In this document: positions 36,191 to 48,451 of the stretch, piece after piece
Layout of the letters: every line of letters starts with the position of its first letter
Numbering within the stretch: position 1 is the stretch's first letter
NCBI GenBank assembly: GCA_900073065.1
Contig: FJOG01000024.1
Coordinates: 655,048 to 719,047, forward strand
Direction of reading: 5' to 3'
Source: Phialocephala subalpina
Taxonomy: Eukaryota; Ascomycota; Leotiomycetes; Helotiales; Mollisiaceae
DNA: 64,000 nt
Notes under the pieces: generated by a model
Database searches by the model: none
The model's input: the letters and a program-made list of their open reading frames with translations, nothing else
What the model was told of the DNA's origin: nothing
Made by a program: the position numbers and the translations under genes

Positions 36191-37898
36191 GGAAAGTCTT
36201 GGTGAAGTTGTGAGGTCGTGGAGTAATGTGTAGAGCAGAATGCTCGAGTTGGGAACAAAGACGAGCATTGAACTATTGAGGCTTGTCGAAAGCGTTCGCG
36301 CGTTGATGCAGGGAACAAAGAGCTTCGCAGTAGTAACCCACGAACACGAGAATAAAGAAGTAATGTGGATCATGCCGTCATTCAATGCAATGCATCGAGT
36401 TCTAAGAAGTCACCTAGCTCGCTCATCGCGCTACTCGCTTAATGCTTGGCATCTCCCCCTTTTCAATGTCCGTCCGTGAAAGAAAGGAGATTTCATCAAC
36501 GTTGAATCAGGGGGGAAAAAACTACCAGACGGAAGCAAGAGAAATAACTGGAAAGGATCAGGTGTGATGCGAAGTGCGGATAAGTGTGGCTCAGAATATT
36601 TAAAAGTGTTTGGATGGCAATGACGCTAAAATTGACTCCGAAAGCTTCTGAAAACCAAAAACTTTCAACGTAAAATTGAGTGAGGTATATTTAGCAGAGA
36701 AGATATAACTTTAGCGAGCTAGATTGGTGCTCTATGTAGTTGGAAAACTTACGGTGCGCTGGTTTGATGGTAGCAAAAGTCGCGTTGGTACGCGGTAAAG
36801 GGGAGGGTGACGAAAAGCTCGATTCAAGGCGCCAAGCGAGGCAGAAAAATCGTAGTGTACTCTTACGAATCGGGGTTAGCGCAATCAACAAGTAGTGATT
36901 TCGTGGCAAGGCTGTGGGCATTTAAGCAGCTTTCCTGCTACCAAACCTTCCCAATATCAACAATCACTTTTACTTTCGCGTCTTTTCTGCTCTGCACCAT
37001 GGCCTTATCTCTATCTTTATTTCGTCGCATTCTTCTTCCATTCATTTCCTTTCTCACTGCGACATCTTCGCTTTATGGATCGATGACAACGCAGTCACGT
37101 CTCCAACAACGCGTCAATAAGTAAGTACCTCCTCTTGTTTTTGAGGTCCAATACCGAGTAGCGTCAACATACCGGCAGCTTCGGGCACCTTTGTTACGTG
37201 GAGAAGGTTGTCCTCCCTCGCGTTCTTGACATCACTCCGGCACGTACCTTGGTATGTGTAACGGCGATGAGCATGTTAAGGAACGCCTGACCACTACGAA
37301 CTACGAAGCCCTAAAAAGCCAAGTGGAACTCTAGTACAGGAGGGCGCACTCCTTATGCATGTTCCTAAGAAGAATTCATCGTCGGGGCGCAGATGGTGGT
37401 GTCACCGGCGCTTCCTGACCTTCTGGGGAAGGTAGCAATGGTGTTCTGTGTCTACGGCCGTGGTGTAGCGTCTTATCTTGCTTTCGACCTAATCACGGGA
37501 GCTCTTGCGCTGACTGTTGCAATACTCTAGCAATTCTCGGTTTTGGGGGGTGGTCCTTCCACTCCCCGCACGGAGGCCCTCTTTTTGCGCTCACATTGGT
37601 CTACCTTGCCGTGGTGTGAGTGTTACCTCCAAGTGGAGAACCAAAGGCCAGGAAACTTTTTACTCTGCCTCGCGAGGTAATATCTCCTCCTTCTCTGACT
37701 TTGACATGCAATTGCTGACCTGCCTTCCACACTTTTCAGCAGCTTTCACCTCACGCGACGCGTCGTACTTTTCGCCACGCATAACCTTCGAGCAACCATG
37801 CATGTGCAGGCTCTGTTAGGTTGAAATATCAATCAACAGATGCTGATATGATTTAGTTAGATCTACACCGGCATTGAAGTGTTATAACAGGGTTCTTT
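36191..37898. other. Gene-poor region
   Basis: A short frame from 36999 begins with a hydrophobic stretch and runs up to a possible GTAAGT donor at about 37122, but no second exon was identified. Nothing else was recognised. Confidence 0.4.
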
Positions 37899-38127
37899 TG
37901 TAAGAGTTACGGCCACAGCAATCCGGCACCTTAAGCGAAATACAGCGAAAATAGACGTTTTTACCCCTTTTTAAAATATTAATAAAATTTTACTTTATAG
38001 ATAATTTTCTTTTAAATTAAAATATAAATATTTAAAGTAGATAAACGGTTTTAAAAAAGGAGTAAAAACGGCCATTTTTGCTGTATTTCGCTTCAGGTGC
38101 CGGATTGCTGTGCCCCGAACTCTTACA
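37899..38127. mobile_element. Foldback MITE with long terminal inverted repeats
   Basis: This 229-bp element consists of two inverted arms of about 75 bp flanking an AT-rich centre of about 75 bp. Both ends read TGTAAGAGTT inward, then share CACAGCAATCCGGCACCT and AAGCGAAATACAGC with few mismatches. It contains no coding capacity. This is the form of a miniature inverted-repeat transposable element. Left and right flanks do not show a clear long target duplication. Confidence 0.82.
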
Positions 38128-39990
38128 TAATTCTGAAAAACACGGTCTTTGGATGCTCACATACCACTCCATGCTGATCAGACATGCAGCTCTGGATCTT
38201 TCCTCCTGCGCTCGAAGTGAGACTGAGAAAAGCCAAGAACTGTGTCGAGAATTTTCAAAGTCCCAAATCCATCCGTCAGAATACCCCTCAACTGAGGAGT
38301 CGCCGCTCATGCGTGAAGGATCTTCTCCCTTGCTCGTGGCTCTGGCAGTTCTCCTTGTTTCCTATGCTCGATAGCGTGACTAAAGACTAGGGTAACAGTG
38401 AGCAGCCAGTGATCAGGGAAGGTTTCGAGACATTGGGGAACAGATTTGAGTGCTTCTCCGGCCTTGAATCAGGAAGCTGCGTTTATCGTCCAAAGCAACG
38501 AGCCTTCCGCTCTTTCAGTACTTGAACCATACATAATGCTTTGACGGTATATTCCTACTCCTTGACACCTTAAGAAAGCCCCCTTACTCCCAAAAACCCC
38601 AACGAAGTGGGACATTGGCTCAAGTTTGTTGCACATCTCAGTGTGGCGCAGAGCTTAACGCCCACCTCCTGATGCCTCAACCCTACCCCGCTTTGGCCTA
38701 GCTCCTTCGTGAATGTTTGAATGTTGAAAGAGCCTCCCCCGCATGAAAACGCTTGAAAAGTTGTCTCTGAAGTGGGGACATTAAGGAAGTTTCGTTGCAC
38801 ATCTCTACGAAATCCGCGGAAATCTACAACAAACGCTAGTATGCCGACCGAACCCCTATTCAGCGTAACCTTTTGGTAAATTTAGTGAATTTGAAAGGAT
38901 TTCAGAGTCTTCGAGCTTTATTTTGAGCTTGGATTTGGGGTTGAAGTGATAGTGCTAGACATTGGACGTTTTCCATTTGGTATCTGTTAGCTTAACTTTC
39001 CACGTTGAGCACGATCATCTCCCTTTGTTGTCTGTCTTCTTTCTAAATGCAATTGACAGATCAGACAATGGGCCTTCAAAGGATCCTAAACATTTGCTCC
39101 TTTACGCCTTTCCGCCTCCCGCTCACTATAAAAGCTACCACCTGGTAGTATATCTCATGCCTCAGAAGCAACCTCAAACCTCTGTCAGAGGTTCTAAGAG
39201 AGTCAGCCTGAGCAGCAATTTGTATCACGGCACTGTGATAACATTACCGAAAGCCCTTTTCGAGACATTTACCTGGAAATCGGGTTATGAAACGCTTTAT
39301 GTTTTGCCACTCGATGGAAATCCGCATCTGCATGCTGATTGGCAATGGAAGTGAGGTTGACAATAATCGAACCCTAGAGCTTTGAAGTGATCATTGAATA
39401 AGAAAGTAGATCTAGCTCTTATCCAGCCAGAACGCTAATGCTGGAGCCTCAAATGAAAGAATTGGGGTCGACAAGTAGCTGGATGAGAGTCCTCCTTTGC
39501 CTTAATTTGCGTAAATCACACTCTGCACTTCAAAGTAAAAGTAATTTAAGGAAGCAAGTAAGAATGAATAGGTGAACGAACAATTGCTCACAAGCTTACT
39601 ATCCACCTGCATCTCCCTCAATTGAGCAAAATTGGTGCAAATGAGTAGTTCACGCTGGACTGCTGGGTGAATGACTCTTTCCAGGAAGGTCTCTTAACCG
39701 CCGCCAAAACCGGACGGGCAGACGAACATTCACCTCACCACTTGCCGCCCTCTTACCCGCCCGTCTGTAAAAGTCACCACTTGGTAGAAATTTAACACGA
39801 AGGCCCAATAACGTCTGGGAGGACCAAGAGTACGAAGTGGATCCAGCACTAAGAGTCCCAGCTAAGGCGTTAACAACACCAGTTTGCTGTAGACTCCAAT
39901 GTACTTTGAAAAGTAGTGAAGGTGTTCGCATTGCTTTGATCTATGGCCATGCTGTGTGAATCAGCATTAAGTGGGATGAATGACAACAAA
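38128..39990. other. Gene-poor region
   Basis: A frame at 39157-39354 starts about 30 bases after a TATAAAA-like box and could encode a 65-residue peptide, without recognised domain. Two copies of GTTGCACATCTC with similar flanks (about 38630 and 38800) form a short direct repeat. Confidence 0.35.
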
Positions 39991-40376
39991 AAGATGGGGA
40001 TAACAATAATTAAACTTGAAGCACTTTAGGAGGGTGCTCGAGCAGCGATGTAGCGGAATCAGTTTGTCGAGTCCTTCCCTCGAGCTCGCCGCTTGACTAG
40101 AAAACTCCGTTTCTAGTCATGGTTTCGAGGACGATCAGAATTGGGAAAGCCGGAAACTACTCTTCTTCGTACTCATCATCGTCATTCCCATCATTGTGTG
40201 CTGTGGAACCGAATAGTTGACGAGTCGCTTTATAGGATTGAAATTCAAGGGAAGAAGAGTGTGAAGGATGTCCTTCATTTGCTCGCTTCTCTCAAATCTT
40301 TTCGTCGCTTGACGTTTGCCTTGCACACAAGCTTGGCGTTTGATTTTTTTGCTCTCCCGAACACGGCTCGAGTGAC

Positions 40377-40384
40377 TATAAATA
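40377..40384 (+). promoter_or_regulatory. TATA box, array unit 1
   Basis: TATAAATACC context; an ATG follows 67 nt later. Confidence 0.5.
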
Positions 40385-40957
40385 CCTCGCTTTCCGCTTC
40401 TTCAGCTCAGGAAGATCGCCGCTCTCAAGAGCGGTATTGACAAATGCGTGGGATCTAGTGGGCTCGGACGCGCCACCACGCCAAAGTATGGCTCCAAGCC
40501 AAGCTCGAGCTCGCTGCACGACGAGTGTGGGGATCTTGCATTTGAGGTTCAACTATTGAAGCATAATTTAAAGGCATCAAAAGGCGAGTCAAACGTAGGA
40601 AATGACAACGAGATTGAAATTGACAACAGAACTCGACAAGTCAAGAGTGTACAGGAGGGGCCTATGTAATCACTCCATCCGCGCGGCGCATAAAGAACAC
40701 CATCTTCACCTGAGCTGGACATCCTCCCTTCATAACAGCCCCCGGGCTGAAGTCTTTACTAGCACGCACAGCGTCTTGCAGGGTCGATGGAACGCGATAA
40801 AAATGCTCATTATATATCCCTCAGCTCTCTCGCCCAGCCAGAGATATTGCAGCTCCTCTAGTCACTGCTCATCCCATTCACTCGAATGCTTGCGTCACTC
40901 AACCAATTGACAGAAACCCAAAATCAATTTCGCAATCCTGACCACGTGGTCGGAAGG

Positions 40958-40965
40958 TATAAATA
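40958..40965 (+). promoter_or_regulatory. TATA box, array unit 2
   Basis: GGTATAAATACC, with a palindromic CCACGTGG element about 15 bp upstream; an ATG follows 73 nt later. Confidence 0.6.
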
Positions 40966-41030
40966 CCTCCCTCCTAGCAGCGGTATTAGGATCAATAAGT
41001 CAAGGGCAGCGCAAGAGACTCCCGCAACAA

Positions 41031-41150
41031 ATGCGACTTGGTGACCTTTCTGCACCCTTACTATCTCGTCCGAGCTTGCTTGCTACCCAAGGTCAGAACT
41101 GTAAGAGCGTTCTACCCCGCCACTTGAAGCAATGCAGGAGCGAAGCATGA
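41031..41150 (+). CDS. Possible small peptide of array unit 2
   Basis: A 39-residue frame starts 73 nt after the unit 2 TATA box and shares GDLSAP-L-SR with the frame in unit 3 at the identical TATA distance. Similarity may come from DNA conservation alone, and the two frames diverge after about 14 residues. It is listed only as a candidate. Confidence 0.25.
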   Translation: MRLGDLSAPLLSRPSLLATQGQNCKSVLPRHLKQCRSEA

Positions 41151-41541
41151 ATATTCCTAGGATCCCAGGCAGGGAGAACCGGAAATTGATATTAGCGTTG
41201 GAATTGATAACAAAATCTGAGAGCTTTGGCGTAAGGAGAAGGGGGAAAGGTCCTACACTATTACTTCCATTAATGGTTCCCTCCCTGTAGCCTCACAAGC
41301 CCGAACGAGGGCGAAGCTGGTGATCAAGATAACGAAGCCGATCCCCATTCGAAGCCAGCGTTAGTTCAGGGATGGTGCAGAACCCAACAACTTGACGGAG
41401 TGCGTGTATATATACCTCTCAGCCCTCTCCACAGGTAGAAACCGGTATAGCTTTCTTGCTTGCTGTTCAAACCATTCACTCGACCGATGACCAAAATCAA
41501 TTTCTCAGTCCCAACCAGTCCCAACCAAGAATTAAGGAAGG

Positions 41542-41549
41542 TATAAATA
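41542..41549 (+). promoter_or_regulatory. TATA box, array unit 3
   Basis: GGTATAAATACGT context; an ATG follows 73 nt later. Confidence 0.6.
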
Positions 41550-41614
41550 CGTCCCCGCCAGCAGCAGGATCAAGATCAGTAAGTCAAAGCTGGCGCAAGA
41601 GACTCCCCCAACAG

Positions 41615-41698
41615 ATGGGATCTGGTGATCTCTCTGCACCCATACTGTCTCGACGAGAATCACTACCGCTTAAGGTCTACGACCGAACTGGAATATAG
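41615..41698 (+). CDS. Possible small peptide of array unit 3
   Basis: A 27-residue frame (MGSGDLSAPILSRRESLP...) begins 73 nt after its TATA box, exactly as in unit 2, and shares its first residues. It could equally be the first exon of a spliced transcript or a chance frame in a non-coding unit. Confidence 0.25.
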   Translation: MGSGDLSAPILSRRESLPLKVYDRTGI

Positions 41699-42145
41699 TC
41701 CCACCCTTCTGAAGCAAAGCAGAAGCGAAGCCTAGAACGTCCCCAGGATCTCGGTTACGGAAAGTGAACAAATGACAGCATCGTAAAAAATGACGACATT
41801 ACAACAAAAACAAATCCTCCTAGATTGGGGAAGCTTTGGTTGAAGCAGGAAGAAACGCTTTCACCATCAGTCAGTTAAAAGATTGTGACCCGGGAAGCAT
41901 CGGCATGAGGTTGGATTTTCAGCATATAGTTGGTTCCAGAATAAGGCGTAATTCGATTGGGACTTTGTTTCGTTAACCGTTGGATATGGAGAAGTGGTGC
42001 TTTATATGGCCCATGACCCTCGAGGATACGCAAAGAAGACGGCTTTTCTGCTTACTTCGGCGTTCATTGGTGACCTTCGTCCTTCGGGACGCACCGAAAG
42101 AGACCAAAACGAGACGGAACACGGTGAGCAAAGCTGCGATGAGGA

Positions 42146-42153
42146 TATAAATA
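42146..42153 (+). promoter_or_regulatory. TATA box, array unit 4
   Basis: GATATAAATATCC context; unit 4 is interrupted 129 bp downstream by the retrotransposon. Confidence 0.5.
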
Positions 42154-42274
42154 TCCCTCTCCCCTCAGTGATAGCATGATAAGGATCATGCTCAGGACTG
42201 TGTTGGAGTTAGGTAACGATGTTCGGACCTGCCTGCTGAGAGGGCCTCTCTGACTTTCGGAAGCAAAGAGTATG

Positions 42275-42504
42275 TATCAGTTGCGGCAGTGGTCAGGGCA
42301 AAAATGTATAGTATTGATGTCAAATCTGTCCGTTTAATTAGGTGGAAATGTCTACTTGATATAGTGCTCTCGCTAGTACATCGGAATTAGGCTAAACCGC
42401 CTAATAAAACGATACGTAAGTGATAATGCGGCTTTATGCCAATATGCTACAATTTCTTTACCGCATTGAGACTATTGCCACTGATTACGAGTCCTTAATT
42501 AATA
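42275..42504 (-). repeat. LTR (3' LTR relative to the element)
   Basis: 230 bp. It matches 48217-48446 at most positions; differences are largely C/T or G/A. Confidence 0.88.
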
Positions 42505-42823
42505 TACTTTTTAAGAAGGCTAACTTATTAATCTTTTTAAACTCAAGAGAATATCTAAGTACTATAGAAACGAAGCCTAAGAAAGAAAGAAGTATAATGA
42601 TTAAGAGAGTAAAGATCATAATATTACGAATATAATTTATATCTAAAGAGAATATTAAAGAAGTCGCATAATCTCGAAAATAATAATAATTTAATATTAA
42701 AACGCGAGAGTAAATAAAAATCGAAATATAATAAAAATACGCGTTAAGCGCGTCGAGAATACATTAGATATTATAATCGAAATAAATAATATTAAATTAC
42801 TCGGAAATATACTTTATTATAGT

Positions 42824-43074
42824 AAAGTAATGGCAATTATAATAATTATTTAAACGAAGTTAACGATAAGCTTTTAAGGATTAATTAAGTGTTTAATATC
42901 AATAAGATTAAAGTATTTAAAGAAAAATTTATACTTTTAACGTAATAAAGCTTTAGTAAAACTATTTGCGATTATTTCATTAGTACCAATCTATTTGACG
43001 TTAATAATTCCGTTTTCGGTTTACTCGCGCAATTAATGCTAATAGATATCGATATATCATAGTTTTGTAATAAA
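42824..43074. repeat. 250-bp tandem duplication, copy 1
   Basis: It is followed immediately by an apparently identical copy at 43074-43324. Both lie inside the RIP-degraded element. Confidence 0.9.
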
Positions 43075-43324
43075 AAGTAATGGCAATTATAATAATTATT
43101 TAAACGAAGTTAACGATAAGCTTTTAAGGATTAATTAAGTGTTTAATATCAATAAGATTAAAGTATTTAAAGAAAAATTTATACTTTTAACGTAATAAAG
43201 CTTTAGTAAAACTATTTGCGATTATTTCATTAGTACCAATCTATTTGACGTTAATAATTCCGTTTTCGGTTTACTCGCGCAATTAATGCTAATAGATATC
43301 GATATATCATAGTTTTGTAATAAA
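43074..43324. repeat. 250-bp tandem duplication, copy 2
   Basis: Apparently identical to 42824-43074, offset exactly 250 bp. Confidence 0.9.
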
Positions 43325-45769
43325 TCGGGGTCGTTAATTAGAAAAGCGTTACTTATAATTCTTTAAAAATCTACGATCGAGTTTATCGTTAGAGTTAAAA
43401 TAAACGCGCGTATACTTCCGAGCTTAAAAACTAAGTATTTCGTATTCTCGAAGTAATTTAATAAATTATCGGCGGTTTATTAATACTCGAGTACTAAGTT
43501 CGTATAAAACGTTACTAATAATAAGGTTACGTATATTATATTTAGTCGGGAGATTATAATTGAGTAAATTTTAAAGCCGCAGATTTATTAATAGGCCTCG
43601 ATTTCCGTAAGAGTGGCCTACTCTTAATTTCGAACGAAGATTCTAATAAGGTTAATAAGAACTTTAAGTATTTTCCTCGTAGAAAGTTTTTTAAATCGTT
43701 TGATTATTTTATCGATATACGCGTTTTAATAAAGTTAGATTTTGCGCGTTATTTTATTTTTTACGATTCGTATATTTAAAAACTATTTTAGCTCTTTTAA
43801 TTCTCTTATTTTATATATTACTATTAATTTCGATCGAAATTCTTCGTAAGTTTATTAATCTCGCTAATAATATAAAATACAAATATTATCGATATAAAAA
43901 AAGATTATAAGTTTATTATTAATAAAGAGATAAAAGTATTCGAGTATAAGTTTTAAGCTAAAAGTTTAATATTTAGTAAAGATATTATTAAACTAAAGAA
44001 TCGGTAATTATATTAAACCGTAAAGAATTATATTGAGTTTGAGTTTCTTATTAGAAACTTTATATTTATCGGGGAAATTAATATAAATTAATTCGTTAAT
44101 TTGTATTTAATCGAAAGCGTTAATAGCATCGAATTATTTTATTTTTAAATCGAAATAAATAGCGATTACTATTAAAACTCGAAATACTCGAGTTATTAGC
44201 ATTATAATATAGGTTTCTTTAAGTTTATATTATTATAAATCTTCTTTAATAATTAATCGCGCTTTATATTTAAGAAAATATTCATTTATATCGAATTTAT
44301 AAGTAAATACTTATATAAATAATAGATTAATTAGTTTTAATATTATTTTATCGATTATTTTGAACGTATTTTTCTCGATGAATTTAGTGTATTTTTGTAA
44401 TATAATAGCCTGAAAGCTAATAAAATAAAAGTATTATTTGAGATTATAAATATTTTTTAGTATTAAAAGGAATTTTGTTTTATATAAACGCCGATATATT
44501 TAATTAGTTATTTAAATAATAATAATATGGAAAATTAACGCGTATTAAAATCATTAGATAAAATAAAGACGTTCTATTTGCTTGTATACGCGTTTCCTTA
44601 TTTATATATATTTTTATAAAAAATTTATTAAAATTAATTAAATTGGTTTCTTCGGGTAAATAAGTATAACAAATAATATTATAAATTGAATTATATTACG
44701 GGATTTCGATGTTTCCGTAAAGAGTAAATTATTCGATAGATTATTATTAAAGTTAATAATAAAATTATTTAGAATAAATATATATTCAGTAAAATTATTT
44801 TATAAGGGTTAATTTGGTTTAAAAATAAATAATAATTATAATATCGAGATATCAGGAATATTAATTGCAATCGGAAATTATATAGGCTTTAATATAAATT
44901 CTAGCGTAAATTCTAAAGTTTTAAGTTATTAAGGTTATTATATTGCAAAAGTGTTTTTAATAACGATAATATTACCGAGAGTATTAATCGAACGTTCGTA
45001 TTTTACTTTTACTCTAAAAAGCTTTGAAATAAAGTTATTATAATCGACCTCGAGAATATTTATTAGCTTTATAATCTCGACTAATTATAGAGTTTCGATT
45101 TCCGTGAGAATAATCTCGTCCTTTAAATCGTAAAACGAAAACTCGTCGAATATAACATCGCGCGTAATAATTACTCGTCGTAAAAATAGAACTTATATAA
45201 GGAAAATATTTGTTTTTTTATAGTTAATTAATTAATTAATCTAAATATATACTTCCAATTTATCGAGTTTTAAGAGGTTTTTTTTCAATAGAAACGCTTT
45301 ATAATTATAAGCTCGTAAATAAATAATAATTAGCTTTAAATTTTTAATTCTTAAGTATTATTAAAAGAAATCAAGTAATATTTTCTAGTTTAATTATCGC
45401 ATAAATAATTTATTTAAAAAGTAGCCAATTAATATTATAATATACGAGTGTAAATAAATAAGTAATTTGGCGCTAATTTTTATAATTTTCGACCGGCTAA
45501 TAATTATTTTTTTAGTACGTTTAATAGGATCATTTTAATTATAAATATTAAATATTATCTTTTGTATTTTAATCCTTTTTTATTTTAAATTAATATAGTT
45601 TACTTTTCCTTAAATCCGATTTATTTATTTATTTTAATAATTATAATTATAAATTCCTATTTTCTTTTAATATATTTAATTAATCATTTAAAAATAATTA
45701 TAATAATAGATTATTTGAAATCGAATAGCGCAAAAATAAAGTATATATAATAAAAATTATAATATATAT

Positions 45770-45968
45770 NNNNNNNNNNNNNNNNNNNNNNNNNNNNNNN
45801 NNNNNNNNNNNNNNNNNNNNNNNNNNNNNNNNNNNNNNNNNNNNNNNNNNNNNNNNNNNNNNNNNNNNNNNNNNNNNNNNNNNNNNNNNNNNNNNNNNNN
45901 NNNNNNNNNNNNNNNNNNNNNNNNNNNNNNNNNNNNNNNNNNNNNNNNNNNNNNNNNNNNNNNNNNNN
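45770..45968. other. Assembly gap (199 N)
   Basis: A run of N inside the retrotransposon. Confidence 0.98.
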
Positions 45969-46374
45969 TTTTATTATATAAATTCAATTTACGTAAAAGT
46001 ATAAAATAATCGATTATTGCGAGTATAAAATATTTAAAGATAATTTCTTTAGCGTTTTTAAATTTATAAGTTTCGCAAATATAATTTCGATTGTATTTCG
46101 TAATAACTTTAATTCCGCGAGTATTTATTTCGAGGTAATTAATTACTTTATAATAAAAATATTCGAAACGTTTATATTAGTTTTTAATAATATTTATAAT
46201 TTGATTAAAGGGTTTATGAGAATTCTAAGTAGCATTAATAATTTATTTATGATTTAAAGGGTTATATTCGAGTGTATATTATTTATAGCGAAAAGAAATA
46301 TAATAAATTATATATTTATTCTCTTTAAAAACTAAGTATTTAATATCTTAATAAATTTTTTAATATATTAAATA

Positions 46375-46590
46375 TTATAAAAAGATAATATTAATTTGGA
46401 AATTAGGATAATACGCCACGTTTTTGAACGTAATAAACTTATTACGAAGGAAATTAAAATATTTTGTAATAATAATAATATTATTATATTTTAAAATAAT
46501 TATTTTATTATTATTAATATAAATTATTTTATTAATCCCAATGGGCCGGAAAACGTTAAATCGTTTATAATTATTATAAATATAAATCAT
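46375..46590 (-). pseudogene. Relic of Copia polyprotein before the integrase
   Basis: A 71-codon open remnant aligns by eye with the region between the protease and the zinc-binding integrase start in Copia elements. It has the typical FRP...I...NVAYYPNF...N pattern and an excess of Ile, Asn and Lys produced by C-to-T change. Confidence 0.6.
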
Positions 46591-47682
46591 TGATTTAAAG
46601 TTTAAAATAAAATTATTTTTAAGTTTATAATCGCATTATATAATTGGGAATATTATATAAAGAAAATATTAAAATATTATATTAATTGGAATTATAATAT
46701 TTTCGAGTTTATTAAAAGTGGCAAAAAGCAACGTAATAATTAGCTCGCTTAGCTTATTAGCGTCGAATTTGGCAAAAAACCATATATTTATTAGTTTGGT
46801 AATAAGTTTTTCTATCCCGAGAAAATCATTAATATTTATATTCAAAGTATTAATATTATAAATAATATAATTTCTCCTCGAATTTACGTTAATTAAAAGT
46901 AATAATTTACTCCCACTTATTTTAGAGTTATTATTAGCGTTATTATTACTATTTGCCGTTTTGTTATTTCGTTTGCGAAGAAATTTAACTTTTTTAGTAA
47001 TTTTTCGATTATTCTCGTATATTTTTTCGATTAGTTTTTATTTTTCCGAATTTAATTTTTACTCTCGAGATTACTTTGCGTCGATAATATATGGGTAATT
47101 TTCGTACTAATGGAAATCTCTATAAATATAAGGATTTATAAGTCTCTTTAAAGCGTTTTGATCGTTAAGCGTTATTAGTTAAAGAGAATTATTTTAGTTT
47201 TAAGTTACGTTAAATGCATCGTATTTTTCGCGTGCTAATTTTACGTTATAATATTTTTAATTATAATATTTGCGAAAAAGCGTTTTAAAATCAATAGAAA
47301 GTAATCCGTTTTTGTTTAGTAGTTTAGAAAGCTCGAAACTAATAAAATCGAGTATAATATCTCGAATTAAATTTAAGAATTTATAATAAGGTTAATTACC
47401 GGTTATATTAAAATATTTAACCTTTTTCTTTTTATCGTGGATAATACGCTATTATTTAAAAGTTATATTTATATTTGTTAAGTTTTTAATAGTTATAATT
47501 AGCCGATTCTATAAAGTAGTAATTTATTATTCCCGTGTTTATTTCGTAAGAATAAATTCCTATTATAAATTAAATATTATTTTATAGAAGTCTTTATAGT
47601 TTTCGCAATATATCTAATTATTTCTATCGATAATATTATAAATATACTTTCGTATACCGCTAAAAGCTAACCGTTAATTATT

Positions 47683-48006
47683 TTAGAGTTTCTTCTGGTA
47701 ATTATAATTACTTATCTTTTGACGCATAACTTTTCTCTCGTTTTCGTCAAGATTTAAATATTTGGTAAGTCGTGTAATTGCTACTATATTACTAATTATT
47801 GGGACTAAGATTAAGACATAGAATTCCGAGGGTTTTAGTTTAATTAGCTCGTTATAGTTTAAGACCGGAACTTCCTTTGTAGATACTTTAAGGTCTATGT
47901 ATTTCCAGATGTCTTCCTTTATAATAGTGGCCTTAGTGGATTCCAGGAAATCGTCTCAGTTTGTCTCATCGATTAGGATGATCACGTTTCTCTGGATATT
48001 AGCCAT
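47683..48006 (-). pseudogene. Relic of Copia Gag N-terminus
   Basis: About 108 codons from an ATG at 48006 read through one TGA, where TGG (Trp) is expected in the conserved WxxFLESTKxT...DIWKYI segment of Copia Gag proteins. The rest of gag is too degraded to follow. Confidence 0.6.
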
Positions 48007-48216
48007 GGTAAGGAGTATATTCTCTTACAACGAAGTATAATAGGGTTACGCTGTTAAAGTTGGTGATAACGGTTAAGGCGTCTTAGTAATTGGTAACGCT
48101 GTTTATACGTTTTCGAGGGAGATTTGAGTGGAAATACCGAATGAGGGAAAGCGCAGTAGGTCTCAGATCGAGTGGTTAATGAGTAGAAACCCAGAATGAG
48201 TGATAGTACTGATAAC

Positions 48217-48446
48217 TATTAGTTGCGGTAGTAGTTAGGGCAAAAATGTATAGTATTGATGTCAAATTTGTCCGTTTAGCTAGGTGGAAATGTCTGCTTG
48301 ATATAGTGCTCTCGCTGGCACATCGGAATTAGGCTAAACCGCCTAGTAAAACGATGCGTAAGTGATAATGCGGCTTCATGCCAACATGCTACAATTTCCC
48401 CACCGCATTGAGACCACTGCCACTGATTACGAGTCCTCAACTGATA
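48217..48446 (-). repeat. LTR (5' LTR relative to the element)
   Basis: 230 bp, partner of 42275-42504. Confidence 0.88.
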
Positions 48447-48451
48447 GTATG

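Larger units (their letters stand above)
39991..42274 (+). repeat. Tandem array of TATA-bearing units, units 1-4 (proximal part)
   Basis: TATA boxes occur at 40377, 40958, 41542 and 42146, i.e. with spacings of 581, 584 and 604 bp. Each is followed by a conserved AATGACA-like motif at +223 to +229 (40600, about 41183, 41770 and, beyond the inserted retrotransposon, about 48551). Units 2 and 3 are clearly alignable along most of their length; units 1 and 4 are more diverged but keep the spacing. Each unit has an ATG about 70 nt after the TATA box. Function unknown. Confidence 0.7.
42275..48446 (-). mobile_element. RIP-degraded Copia-type LTR retrotransposon
   Basis: Two 230-bp direct repeats (42275-42504 and 48217-48446) bound 6.17 kb of AT-rich DNA. 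Both outer ends carry TATCAGTTG / CAACTGATA, a perfect inverted terminus, and are flanked by the 5-bp target duplication GTATG (42270-42274 and 48447-48451). Minus-strand relics of a Gag-like start (47683-48006) and of the segment before integrase, ending in NVAYYPNFQINIIFL (46375-46590), indicate a Ty1/Copia order with transcription from right to left. The interior is riddled with stops from C-to-T changes. The element is dead. Confidence 0.9.

Noticed and set aside
36999..37124. Short hydrophobic-start frame as a signal-peptide exon
   Set aside because: A GTAAGT follows, but no second exon in a matching phase with recognisable content was found.
40141..40669. Plus-strand frames over array unit 1 as genes
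   Set aside because: They start upstream of the TATA box or lack counterparts in units 2-4.
45757..45987. Open frame across the N run
   Set aside because: It consists almost entirely of unknown bases.
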